Source of the DNA: Nocardioides hwasunensis
GTDB lineage: Bacteria > Actinomycetota > Actinomycetes > Propionibacteriales > Nocardioidaceae
NCBI RefSeq assembly: GCF_014779665.1
Contig: NZ_JACXYY010000003.1
Location: 186,001 to 250,000, forward strand
Length of the DNA stretch: 64,000 nt
Direction: 5' to 3'
In this document: in pieces, positions 52,801 to 60,608 of the stretch
How positions within the stretch are numbered: the first letter of the stretch is position 1
Layout of the letters: each line of letters begins with the position of its first letter
Translations under genes and position numbers: made by a program
Notes under the pieces: generated by a model
The model's input: only the letters and a program-made list of their open reading frames with translations
Told to the model about the DNA's origin: nothing
The model's database searches: none

Positions 52801-54583
52801 CGCTCCTGACAACAAGCCGCCGACCGCCGACCCGTACGTCGACCCACGTCAGGGAGCGGCCCCGCTCTACGTCCACTTCGAGGCTCGGGCCACTGACCCG
52901 GACGGTGATGCACTCACCTACCTGTGGGACTTCGGGCAGGGCGACACCTCGACCGAGAGCCACGCGCACTTCAGCTACACCGAGCCCGGCTCGTACACCG
53001 CCAGGCTGCGCGTCCAGGACGGCAGGGGTGGCGTGTTCGAGCGCGACTTCCCGATCCAGGTGACCGGTGACGCCCCGCGGGTCAAGGCCACGGCCACCCC
53101 CACGAGCGGTCGTGCCCCGCTCGTGGTGAGCCTGGCCGGCACCGCGGAGGACGACCAGGGCGGCGCGCTCACCTACAGGTGGGAGTTCGGCGACGGGTCC
53201 ACGCCGTACACCGGGCCCAAGCCGATGGTGACGCACACCTACACCGAGCAGGGCAGCTACCAGGCCACGCTCACAGCGACGGACTCCGACGGCAACACCG
53301 GGTCCGACACGGTGCAGATCGACGTGCAGTCGCTGCCGGAGATCGAGGCGACCGCGACCCCGAGCAACGGCGACGCCCCGCTCGACGTGCAGCTCGACAC
53401 CTCGGTGACCACGAACGGCGAGTTCGCGGCGTTCTCCCACGGGACGCACGCCTATCCCGATGCGGCGGGCACCGCCTCCATGGTGCGCTCGAAGGGGACC
53501 ACGGTCACCACGATCGACGTCACCGGAGTCAAGCCGGGCGCCGAACACATGGTGCACGTGCACGAGCAGGCCTGTGGCAACGCAGACGCCGGCGCTCACT
53601 TCCGCTTCGACGAGACCCAGCCGTTCTCGGAGGAGAACGAGATCTGGCCCGGCTTCACCGCCGACGCCGACGGCGCCAGTGGCGAGATCGTGGTCACGAG
53701 CCCGCAGCGCGCGGGCGCGAAGGCCGTCTCCGTCGTGGTCCACGACCCCGACAACCCCGCCCGCAGGATCGCCTGCGTCGACCTGACGCCCAGCATCGAC
53801 GGACTCACCTACGACTGGGACTTCGGAGACGGCGAGACGGCGACGGGTCCGAGCCCGGCCCACACCTACACCGAGCCGGGCACGTACACGGCGACCGTGA
53901 CCGTGGGGAGCCAGGACGGCACGGACGAGGTCACCGACTCGGTCGAGGTCGTCGTCACCGCCGACGAGGACCCGGTCACTCCCCCGACCACCCCGCCCAC
54001 CACACCCCCGACGACACCGCCGACCACGCCCGCGACGCCGAACGACACGTCGGCGCCGGACACCACCATCACGGCCGGCCCGAGCGGCATGGTGCGGCAG
54101 CGCTCGGCCACCTTCCGGTTCACCTCCACCGAGGCCGGGACGTTCGAGTGCCGCCTCGACCGAGGTGACTGGGCGGCGTGCGACTCACCAGCCACCTTCC
54201 GCAAGCTGGCGGCCGGCGAGCACCGGCTGGAGGTGCGTGCCGTCGACGCCGCCGGCAACACCGATGCCTCACCTGCGGTGCGGTCCTGGACCGTCGACCG
54301 CGGCAAGCCGACCGTCCAGGTGCTCTCCGGGTCGGAGACGACGCGGGACCGCGCGCCGACGATCCGGCTGCGGGTCAAGGACCGCTTCGAGAACCTCCGC
54401 GCGCGTCACGTGAAGGTGCGCATCGGCGGGCGGACCGCGCAGAAGGTCCGGGTGAACCGCAAGGGCGTCCTGGTGGCGAAGGCCAAGGCGCTCTCCACCG
54501 GCCGGCACCGCGTGGTGGTGACGGTCCGCGACGGTGCGGGCAACACCCGCACGATCCGCTGGTGGATCCGCGTCCAGCGCTGA
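46889..54583 (+). CDS. Giant secreted multi-domain sugar-dehydrogenase/PKD protein
   Basis: 2564-residue exported mosaic. ATG 46889 has GGAAGG 7 nt upstream; signal peptide to about residue 40. In order: a PQQ-type glucose/sorbosone dehydrogenase propeller (88-575); PKD (575-663); beta domain (664-775); CBM6-like (774-911); PKD (914-1001); DUF1080 (1011-1194); two PKDs (1194-1371); an unassigned beta domain (1378-1561); a DUF1349-like lectin fold (1570-1773); PKD; a plastocyanin-like domain with His1915, Cys1955, His1958 and Met1962; two PKDs; a PKD split by a SodC-like domain (about 2174-2301); a Pro/Thr linker (2360-2389); and two terminal beta domains. It probably binds and oxidises extracellular carbohydrate, but activity is inferred. 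No LPXTG or surface-layer anchor is visible. Confidence 0.9.
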   Translation: MPSRSPHPVVRTPARWLAASVAVVLGLGLAVGLVPSAAAIPDPVTPRAGSAATAPDTKQPSTQEGTAKGGPQTKGGQPAKAAVQDEPDLSKFQKVVLGQGNGLGEVMELTVAPDGRVFFITRAGDISMYDPADGSIEIILNNPALGVWSGLEDGGLGITLDPDFADNNWMYVYYAPLPASYNANRLSRLTVTTDDDGNTFIDKASEKIVLEVGTQRRVCCHSAGSVQFGEGGVLHLATGDNTSSSDNDGYSPHDERPGRSDYDAQKSSANTNDLRGKILRVIPRDDDGGDVDPTPGDGISYDIPDGNLFGEGGAYPAALYPNADANKTRPEIYVMGLRNPYRLGLDPDTDALYWGEVGPDSRVNSPNRGPRHFEEFNRTDVAMNGGWPYCGGEVGDDLTNMDFGGAYVDWDFVANRFRTNPDGSPKRFPCNDPDEMSGVNDSPNSTGLQTLPPMTDAWIPYSDVGPYKYPAVQGATPTGGQVYRQSQNTEAKDTAFPAHYEGSYFMSEMSRGWIKEVRMDAEGNIESINDFMSGFVAPGDLEFGPDGSMYVLEYGTGFFSGSPQTKLVRIDYAINGSAPVARASADKTEGGVPLTVQFSSEGTSDPDGDDVTFSWDLDSDGQPDSTDAAPSFTYTDAGDYRVLLTVTDSTGKSATAQVVVNVGNTAPQVEFELPVDGGFYAAGDDIPFAVRVTDAEEDIDCDEVVVQAGLGHDVHVHPNLSVNGCDGVLRTSTAGDHGPDANTYGVLIATYTDGGANGGANARLSGSDTLIMQPKLRQAEHATERQGVGQTGYDDKSGTRPGGGSLITGMGNNDWVMFDPMSLVNMTEIAITYSGGPQSGAAVEVRAGAADGPVVARVPLDGGTQGQYFYKTVSGQITARDADAGGRPLYFVYTGGGEMNFDEFRVSGKGVAGNTSPVITSATATPSSGLAPLDVDFTAEASDPDGDTISYAWDFGVEGTDDDVANTADASWTYDEPGEYTATVTVRDATGKETSRGVDVTVRRPCASPPVAEDGYELLFDGTDLSDWRQSGPGGFLVDDCTLTSFGGLGLLWNTEKNLTDYSLKLQFKLSDDGDNSGVFTRFPDPGDDPFNAVDDGHEIQIKEGQPNDEPQKTGSVYNFDREDARNANPVGEWNDYEIRVVGQTYTMTLNDMVVNTYTSDGSRGTEGFVGLQNHGADDTVTFRNIQAKELEVAEPFINTLSAEPTRGAAPLEVDFTAEGIDRQGDEITYEWDFGDGSDPVTGGPDVTHTYTDGGTFEATVTPVDSEGHRGASRKTQDITVLVDPVASATATPRCGVMPLEVSFTGDATDPQGQPITWAWDFGVDGTDEDTSTDRNPTWTYTEAGQYTATLTATDPDGNTGTTTVRIEVLADGECRPVADLSELFDNDGISTHDNPGDGNFDGGGWTFAAELLPAAVRENGGPVRINDVDYELGSPADGQLNNVEANGQVVSLPAGTYDELSILATAHNGDVQENATLTYGDGSTAEVPLRFTDWAVAPKFGEEIAIDMPHRHNGSGDTSPRVMIFSQRMTLEAGKQPDTLTLPTNAKLHVFAISGVRGEGPTTPCEQPERSDEFNDSELLDNCHWTVRRADASAYEVSDGALRLTARPGEYNDTRNVITQAAPDGSWTVTSKLTWDPAEQGQQAGLVVAGSGGSGFAKLTFVDKGNDNEWIEFLKSSSPSNDDFQFTGNWNTGGGSFDGPFLPGDFPTTFWLRLTSDGTQLRGYYSTDGEDFTQVGDPRTLAGITNPRVGLMALKGGAPGDPVAAYDFFRWSDAQQGEPPTVTASATPTSGTAPLDVDFTAEGDDPDGGDLTYAWDFGVAGTDDDTADTADASWTYTEPGTYTATVTVTDPDGETAEDSVEIEVEEAVGKVHVIDAVDDASGNYWRSPDTGTSTVRIQVGDTVEWQFDRATMGHDLTSRDTASTWSPALNEYRNPDGDPVRYTFTKAGTYEFVCLIHATTMTGTVIVEEPAPDNKPPTADPYVDPRQGAAPLYVHFEARATDPDGDALTYLWDFGQGDTSTESHAHFSYTEPGSYTARLRVQDGRGGVFERDFPIQVTGDAPRVKATATPTSGRAPLVVSLAGTAEDDQGGALTYRWEFGDGSTPYTGPKPMVTHTYTEQGSYQATLTATDSDGNTGSDTVQIDVQSLPEIEATATPSNGDAPLDVQLDTSVTTNGEFAAFSHGTHAYPDAAGTASMVRSKGTTVTTIDVTGVKPGAEHMVHVHEQACGNADAGAHFRFDETQPFSEENEIWPGFTADADGASGEIVVTSPQRAGAKAVSVVVHDPDNPARRIACVDLTPSIDGLTYDWDFGDGETATGPSPAHTYTEPGTYTATVTVGSQDGTDEVTDSVEVVVTADEDPVTPPTTPPTTPPTTPPTTPATPNDTSAPDTTITAGPSGMVRQRSATFRFTSTEAGTFECRLDRGDWAACDSPATFRKLAAGEHRLEVRAVDAAGNTDASPAVRSWTVDRGKPTVQVLSGSETTRDRAPTIRLRVKDRFENLRARHVKVRIGGRTAQKVRVNRKGVLVAKAKALSTGRHRVVVTVRDGAGNTRTIRWWIRVQR

Positions 54584-54594
54584 TCGGAGACGGT

Positions 54595-54632
54595 GACGAG
54601 GCCCGCCGGGGACATGCCCGGCGGGCCTCGTC
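54595..54632 (+). terminator. Terminator after the giant gene
   Basis: Perfect 16-bp stem starting GACGAGGCCCGCCGGG (54595-54610) with loop GACATG, 11 bp after the stop. Confidence 0.88.
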
Positions 54633-54696
54633 GCGTCGTGGGCGGTGTCCGATCCCAGTCACCGCCGGCGAGGACGGGCCCTGAGGTGCGCGAACG

Positions 54697-54731
54697 ACGA
54701 CGGCCCGCCGGGAGTCCCGGCGGGCCGTCGT
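54697..54731 (-). terminator. Terminator of rpsA
   Basis: Perfect 16-bp stem, ACGACGGCCCGCCGGG (54697-54712) with its complement at 54716-54731 and a 3-nt loop, 21 bp beyond the rpsA stop. It shares the core GGCCCGCCGGG with the neighbouring terminator at 54595. Confidence 0.88.
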
Positions 54732-54752
54732 GTGGTGCGGTGGGTCAGCGGA

Positions 54753-56240
54753 TCAGCTGGCGCCGCCGGTCAGCTTCTCGCGGAGCGCCTGCAGCGCCTC
54801 GTCGGAGGCGAGCGAGCCGCCGGTGTCGCCACCGGTCTCGTCGCCCGTCGCGGTGTCGCCACCCGAGGAGTAGGACGTGGCCTCGCCGGCCTCGGCCTCG
54901 GCGACCTTGGCGTCGGCCTGCTGCTTGACGTGCTGCTCCCAGCGGGCGTGCGCCTTGGCGTACTGGTCCTCCCAGACCGCGCGCTGGTCGTCGAAGCCCT
55001 CGAGCCACTCGCCCGTCTCGGGGTCGAAGCCCTCGGGGTAGACGTAGTTGCCCTGCTCGTCGTAGGTCGCGGTCATGCCGTAGAGGGTCGGGTCGAACTC
55101 CTCCACGTCGGCCGCGGCGGCGGTCTCGTTGGCCTGCTTGAGCGACAGCGAGATCCGGCGACGCTCGAGGTCGATGTCGATGATCTTGACCATGACGTCG
55201 TCGTTGACCTGGACGACCTGCTCGGGGATCTCGACGTGACGCTCGGCGAGCTCGGAGATGTGCACCAGGCCCTCGATGCCCTCCTCGACGCGGACGAACG
55301 AACCGAAGGGCACCAGCTTGGTGACCTTGCCCGGCACGATCTGGCCGATCTGGTGGGTGCGGGCGAAGTGCTGCCACGGGTCCTCCTGCGTCGCCTTCAG
55401 CGACAGGGAGACACGCTCGCGGTCCATGTCGACGTCGAGGACCTCGACGGTGACCTCGTCGCCCACGGCGACGACCTCGGACGGGTGGTCGATGTGCTTC
55501 CAGGAGAGCTCGGAGACGTGCACCAGGCCGTCGACGCCACCCAGGTCCACGAAGGCACCGAAGTTGACGATCGAGGACACGACACCCTTGCGGATCTGAC
55601 CCTTCTGCAGCTGGGTCAAGAAGCCGTGGCGGACCTCGGACTGGGTCTGCTCGAGCCACGCACGACGCGAGAGCACGACGTTGTTGCGGTTCTTGTCGAG
55701 CTCGATGATCTTCGCCTCGAGCGTCTGGCCGACGTAGGGCTGCAGGTCGCGGACGCGACGCATCTCCACGAGCGAGGCAGGCAGGAAGCCGCGCAGGCCG
55801 ATGTCGAGGATGAGGCCGCCCTTGACGACCTCGATGACGGTGCCCTCGACGACGCCGTCCTCTTCCTTGACCTGCTCGATGGTGCCCCAGGCGCGCTCGT
55901 ACTGGGCGCGCTTCTTGGACAGGATCAGACGGCCTTCCTTGTCCTCCTTCTGGAGGACGAGAGCCTCGACCTTGTCGCCCACGGAAACGACCTCGTTGGG
56001 GTCGACGTCGTGCTTGATCGACAGCTCGCGCGAGGGGATGACGCCCTCGGTCTTGTAGCCGATGTCGAGGAGGACCTCGTCACGGTCCACCTTGACGATG
56101 GTGCCGTCGACGATGTCGCCGTCGTTGAAGTACTTGATGGTCGCGTCGATTGCCGCGAGGAAGTCCTCTTCGGACCCGATGTCGTTGATCGCGACCTGGG
56201 GCGCGTCGTAGTCCTGGAGGTGAGAGAGCAGGCTCGTCAT
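54753..56240 (-). CDS. rpsA: 30S ribosomal protein S1
   Basis: RNA-binding ribosomal protein that helps mRNA docking. Four S1 motifs are visible: DIVDGTIVKVDRDEVLLDIG, GVVEGTVIEVVKGGLILDIG, QIRKGVVSSIVNFGAFVDLG and QIVPGKVTKLVPFGSFVRVE. A long acidic Gly/Ser/Asp-rich C-terminus (about residues 385-495) follows, normal for Actinobacteria. ATG 56240 (MTSLLSHLQDYD) is the conserved start; the upstream extension in frame lacks conservation. 495 aa. Confidence 0.95.
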   Translation of the reverse strand: MTSLLSHLQDYDAPQVAINDIGSEEDFLAAIDATIKYFNDGDIVDGTIVKVDRDEVLLDIGYKTEGVIPSRELSIKHDVDPNEVVSVGDKVEALVLQKEDKEGRLILSKKRAQYERAWGTIEQVKEEDGVVEGTVIEVVKGGLILDIGLRGFLPASLVEMRRVRDLQPYVGQTLEAKIIELDKNRNNVVLSRRAWLEQTQSEVRHGFLTQLQKGQIRKGVVSSIVNFGAFVDLGGVDGLVHVSELSWKHIDHPSEVVAVGDEVTVEVLDVDMDRERVSLSLKATQEDPWQHFARTHQIGQIVPGKVTKLVPFGSFVRVEEGIEGLVHISELAERHVEIPEQVVQVNDDVMVKIIDIDLERRRISLSLKQANETAAAADVEEFDPTLYGMTATYDEQGNYVYPEGFDPETGEWLEGFDDQRAVWEDQYAKAHARWEQHVKQQADAKVAEAEAGEATSYSSGGDTATGDETGGDTGGSLASDEALQALREKLTGGAS

Positions 56241-56621
56241 ATGGGAAGTGATTCCTTGGATGGATGGAGTCGTGCGGACGCGCGCAATCGTCGGTTTCAC
56301 TGGGCCTGCCCGGTGACGAGTCATCGGGACGGACGCGGCGAGCCGGGCTTCGCTCGGTATGGATTCCGGGCAGACGTCTGGCGCAGGTCACGAGTTTACG
56401 CGCACGCGGACGACCACGTCCAACCGGCGACCCACGCTCGGTCCACGCTCACGAGGCGCACCCTCACCGCTCGTTCGGCGGCCAGGGTGGCGCGATGACC
56501 GTCGCACGTCAATGTAGATATCCCGTCACTTTTCCGTAGGTTTCTCGTTACTCTTCTCGAAGTTTCTGTGGCCATTGCGTCGATCCAGTCCGACGCGAGG
56601 CACCAACTCCTGGGGGTAGAG
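56241..56621. other. Divergent intergenic region rpsA / large Ig-like gene
   Basis: 381 bp without a gene. The right half (about 56505-56575) is unusually AT-rich for this genome. CGTTACTCTTCTC at 56546-56558 resembles CGTTACTTCTCT at 61585 upstream of the paralogous gene. rpsA promoter elements were not identified with confidence. Confidence 0.55.
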
Positions 56622-59600
56622 ATGGCGTCACGAGCTCGTCGGAGGGCCGGCTGGCCGCACCAGTTCGCAGCAGCGACCGTCGCGGTCGCGCTGTCGGCGT
56701 CGGTCCTGGCGGCCACGCCGGCGCCGGCATCGGCGGCGCCGCTGCCGGCGGCCTTCTCGGCGAACGCCCACGGAGACATCGTCGGCCTCGATGTCGACCT
56801 GCTGACCCTCGACCTCGCCGGCGTGGCCGTCGGCCACAGCCGGAGCACCACGAGCAGCACGGCGACCACGGGCACCAGCTCGGCCACCTCCGCGAACCTC
56901 GACGGCAACCTGGCCGGCACAGGTCTCGCCCTCGGCCAGCAGGTGTCGAACGCCCCACCCAGCGTCAACCCGGGCGAGCAGCAGCTGCTGGCGGTCAACC
57001 TCGCCCCGGTGATCAGCGTGGGCGCGGTCCGCGGCGACACCGAGGCGTCGTTCTCGGACAACCCCGCCACGTGCGTCCCCGCGGACGCGAACGGAGACCG
57101 CATCCTCTCCGACGCACACACCCAGCTCGCGGGACTCACCCTCGCGTCGCTGCCGATCCTCGGCACCCTGGCCGACGTCGGCGCCTCGCGCACGCGGACC
57201 CGCACGTTCCTCGACGACAACGGTGCGGGCCGCTCGGAGGTCGTCTCGCGCACCACCTCGACCATCGGCGACATCAGCATGCTCGGCGGCGCTGTGACCA
57301 TCCGGGTCACCAACCCGGTCGTCCTGGAGGCCCGGTCGAACGGCACCACCGGCACCGCGTCGTACACGAACCCGCCGTCGGTCTCCGTGACGGCAGCCGG
57401 CACGACGGTCAACATCCTTCCCGGCGGCACCCGGCAGATCAACCTCGGTCTCCTCGACGCGATCGCCGACCTCAGCGTCTCGGTGCGCGCGGCCCAGAAC
57501 ACGTCATCTGGCGCCACCGGAGCGGCATCCACCGCCGCCTTCCTCAGCATCGACCTCGACGTGCTCGGAGGTATCGGCCGCCCGGCGGCGAACGTCGGGC
57601 TGGACCTCGCGCCCATGTCGGTGCAGGCCACCGCACCCGCAGGCGGCGTGGAGTGCCCGGTCGTCGACGACCAGGCCCCGGGCGCCCCGGTGATCGTGAC
57701 CCCCGACAACGGCTCGAGCACCAATGACACCACCCCGACCTTCTCCGGCACCGCCGAGCCAGGCTCGACGATCGTGGTCCGGGACTCCGACGGCAACCAG
57801 GTCTGCACGACCACCACCGTCTCCGGGGGCAGCTGGACCTGCACGCCCACCACACCGCTGCCCAACGGCCAGGACACCTACACCGCGACCGCCACCGACG
57901 CGGCCGGCAACACCTCACCGGGCGCCGTGGTCACCTTCACCATCGACACCTCCACGACGCTCGACCTCGTCGAGCCGGCCGACGGCTCCACCACGAACGA
58001 CCTCACTCCACTGGTCGCCGGCACGGGAGAGCCGGGCGCCACCGTCACGGTGCAGCAGGGTCCCACCCAGGTCTGCTCCGCGACCGTCGCGCCCAACGGC
58101 AACTGGTCCTGCACCCCGGGCAGCGCACTGGCGACAGGCCCGCACACGTTCACCGCGACGGCCGTGGACGCGGCGGGCAACACCGCCACCGACACGACCA
58201 CCTTCACCATCGATCCCGACGCCGACGACACCACGCCCCCCGGCCCCCCGGTCATCACCACGCCGGCCAACGGCTCCAGCACCGACGACAGCACACCGAC
58301 CTTCTCCGGCACCGCCGAGCCGGGCGCCACGGTCGTGGTCGAGGACCCCGACGGCAACGAGGTGTGCACCGCCACCGCGGTCGGCGGCACCTGGTCCTGC
58401 ACCCCCGCCACAGCGCTGCCCGACGGCACGGACACCTACACCGCCACCGCCACCGACGCGGCCGGCAACACCTCACCCGCAGCGGACGTCACCTTCACCG
58501 TCGACACCGCAGCCCCTGGCGCCCCGGTGATCGCGTCCCCGGCCGGCGGCTCCACCACCAACGACAACACGCCGACGATCTCCGGCACCGCCGAGCCGGG
58601 CTCCACCGTCGTGGTCGAGGACTCCGACGGCAACCAGGTCTGCACCACCACCGCCAGCACCTCCGGCACCGTCGGCACCTGGTCCTGCACCCCCACCACA
58701 GCGCTGCCCGACGGCACAGACACCTACACCGCCACCGCCACCGACGCGGCCGGCAACACCTCACCCGGCACCGCCGTCACCTTCACCATCGACACCGCAG
58801 CCCCCGCCCCGCCGGTGATCACCGCGCCGGTCGCCGGCACGACCGTGGCCGACTCGACCCCCGGATTCGCCGGCACGGCCGAGCCCGGGTCCACCGTCGT
58901 GGTCGAGGACTCCGACGGCAACCAGGTCTGCACCACCACCGCCAGCACCTCTGGCACCGTCGGCACCTGGTCCTGCACCCCCACCGCGCCCCTCGCGGAC
59001 GGCACGGAGACCTACACAGCCACCGCCACCGACGCGGCCGGCAACACCTCACCCGGCACCGACGTCACCTTCACCATCGACACCTTCACCACCGTCGACA
59101 TCGCCGCTCCCGTGGACGGCTCGATCACCAATGACACGACGCCGGAGTTCTCCGGCGCCGCCGAGCCGGGCGCCACGGTCGTGGTCGAGGACTCCGACGG
59201 CAACCAGGTCTGCACCACCACCGCCAGCACCTCCGGCACCGTCAGCACGTGGTCGTGCACCCCCACCACGGCGCTGCCCGACGGCACGGACACCTACACC
59301 GCCACCGCCACGGACCGGATCGGCAACACCGACACCGCCACGACCACCTTCACCATCGACACCGCCACGACCGTCGACCTGCTGCTCCCCGCCAACGGCT
59401 CCACCACGAACGACCTCACCCCCGACATCTCGGGGACGGCGGAGGCAGGGGCCACCATCACGGTCAGGCGCGGCAGCACCGTCGTCTGCACCACGCAGGC
59501 GGCCGCCGACGGAGCCTGGACGTGCACGTCCGCCAGCCCCCTGGAGGACGGTCCCACCACCCTGACGTCCACCGCCACCGATGCGGCCGGCAACACCGCG

Positions 59601-60608
59601 ACCGACACGACCACCTTCACCATCGTCCCGGCGAGCGGTGCCGTGGCACCGCCGGTCATCGCCTCGCCGACACCGGGCGCGACGGTGCAGGACACGACAC
59701 CCGCCGTCTCGGGCACGGGTCGACCCGGGCTGACCGTCACGGTGCGCGAGGGGACGACCGTCCTCTGCACCGCCACGGTCGGCCCCGACGGCCAGTGGTC
59801 GTGCAGCTCCGACGTCGTGCTGCAGCCGGGTGCCCACACGATCTCCGCGACCCAGACCGGACCTGGCGGCGAGAGCCAGCCGTCCTCGGTGACCTTCACC
59901 GTCGCCGGTGCGCCGACGCCGACCCAGCCGCCCACCCCGACGCCCACCCCGACACCGAACCCGACACCGAACCCGCCGGCGTCCGATGCGGACGGCGACG
60001 GCCTCACCGACGCCCAGGAGGCCCAGCTCGGCACCGACCCGAAGAAGGCAGACACCGACGGCGACGGCCTCACCGACGGAGCCGAGGTCAATGTGCACAA
60101 GACCGACCCGCTCGACAGCGACACCGACGACGACAAGATCACGGACGGCCGGGAGGTCAGCGGGGTCAGGATCCGTCAGCGCTTCGAGGTGTGCGGTCGC
60201 AAGCCCCGGACCGCGATCGTGGTCAAGACCGACCCGCTCAAGAGCGACACCGACGGCGACGGGCTGACGGACGGCGCCGAGGTCCGGGGCGTCAAGATCA
60301 AGCAGAGGGTCAGGACCCGGACCGGCAGCTACGTGATCGGCAGGGTCCGGACCAATCCGACGAAGAAGGACTCAGACCGCGACCGGCTCAGCGACAAGGC
60401 CGAGATCACCGGCAAGGCGAACAAGAAGTTCGGGAAGGCGAAGTCCGATCCGAGCACGTGCGACACCGACCGCGGCGGGGTCTCCGACGGTGCCGAGGTC
60501 AGGGCCGGCTCGAACCCCTCGGACTCGAGGTCCACGCCGAAGCGGCCCGGACGTCGTACGGCGGCCACGGACGCGCCGGCGCGGGGGGCGAACCGCACCT
60601 GGGGCTAG
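56622..60608 (+). CDS. Large secreted protein: unknown N-domain, eight Ig-like repeats, TSP3 calcium region
   Basis: 1328 residues from ATG 56622 (GGGGGTAGAG upstream). Signal peptide ends about residue 39 (APASA). Residues 40-345 form a domain shared with the 657-aa paralogue ([30 protein letters not shown]; final AGGVEC) but otherwise not recognised. Residues about 347-1096 are eight bacterial Ig-like (Big-type) repeats of 88-96 residues, each with a Cys pair (VCTTT...WSCTP) likely to form a disulfide. A PTPTP linker leads to TSP3/EF-hand-like calcium motifs ([23 protein letters not shown]) at 1123-1326. No sortase signal. It probably works as an envelope adhesin or matrix protein. Its TAG overlaps the convergent phosphotransferase stop (CTAG). 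Confidence 0.87.
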   Translation: MASRARRRAGWPHQFAAATVAVALSASVLAATPAPASAAPLPAAFSANAHGDIVGLDVDLLTLDLAGVAVGHSRSTTSSTATTGTSSATSANLDGNLAGTGLALGQQVSNAPPSVNPGEQQLLAVNLAPVISVGAVRGDTEASFSDNPATCVPADANGDRILSDAHTQLAGLTLASLPILGTLADVGASRTRTRTFLDDNGAGRSEVVSRTTSTIGDISMLGGAVTIRVTNPVVLEARSNGTTGTASYTNPPSVSVTAAGTTVNILPGGTRQINLGLLDAIADLSVSVRAAQNTSSGATGAASTAAFLSIDLDVLGGIGRPAANVGLDLAPMSVQATAPAGGVECPVVDDQAPGAPVIVTPDNGSSTNDTTPTFSGTAEPGSTIVVRDSDGNQVCTTTTVSGGSWTCTPTTPLPNGQDTYTATATDAAGNTSPGAVVTFTIDTSTTLDLVEPADGSTTNDLTPLVAGTGEPGATVTVQQGPTQVCSATVAPNGNWSCTPGSALATGPHTFTATAVDAAGNTATDTTTFTIDPDADDTTPPGPPVITTPANGSSTDDSTPTFSGTAEPGATVVVEDPDGNEVCTATAVGGTWSCTPATALPDGTDTYTATATDAAGNTSPAADVTFTVDTAAPGAPVIASPAGGSTTNDNTPTISGTAEPGSTVVVEDSDGNQVCTTTASTSGTVGTWSCTPTTALPDGTDTYTATATDAAGNTSPGTAVTFTIDTAAPAPPVITAPVAGTTVADSTPGFAGTAEPGSTVVVEDSDGNQVCTTTASTSGTVGTWSCTPTAPLADGTETYTATATDAAGNTSPGTDVTFTIDTFTTVDIAAPVDGSITNDTTPEFSGAAEPGATVVVEDSDGNQVCTTTASTSGTVSTWSCTPTTALPDGTDTYTATATDRIGNTDTATTTFTIDTATTVDLLLPANGSTTNDLTPDISGTAEAGATITVRRGSTVVCTTQAAADGAWTCTSASPLEDGPTTLTSTATDAAGNTATDTTTFTIVPASGAVAPPVIASPTPGATVQDTTPAVSGTGRPGLTVTVREGTTVLCTATVGPDGQWSCSSDVVLQPGAHTISATQTGPGGESQPSSVTFTVAGAPTPTQPPTPTPTPTPNPTPNPPASDADGDGLTDAQEAQLGTDPKKADTDGDGLTDGAEVNVHKTDPLDSDTDDDKITDGREVSGVRIRQRFEVCGRKPRTAIVVKTDPLKSDTDGDGLTDGAEVRGVKIKQRVRTRTGSYVIGRVRTNPTKKDSDRDRLSDKAEITGKANKKFGKAKSDPSTCDTDRGGVSDGAEVRAGSNPSDSRSTPKRPGRRTAATDAPARGANRTWG
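57661..59910 (+). repeat. Tandem DNA repeats coding Ig-like domains
   Basis: Eight units of about 264-288 bp. Units 4, 5 and 6 (starting about 58510, 58798 and 59086) are most alike: units 4 and 5 share 62 identical bases (from TCCACCGTCGTGG to CCAGCACCTC), and unit 6 shares over 55 of them. Spacing between units 4, 5 and 6 is exactly 288 bp. Confidence 0.85.

Noticed and set aside
57661..59910. Possible CRISPR array in the Ig-like repeat region
   Set aside because: Units are 264-288 bp and coding, with no short identical repeats or unique spacers; no cas genes nearby.
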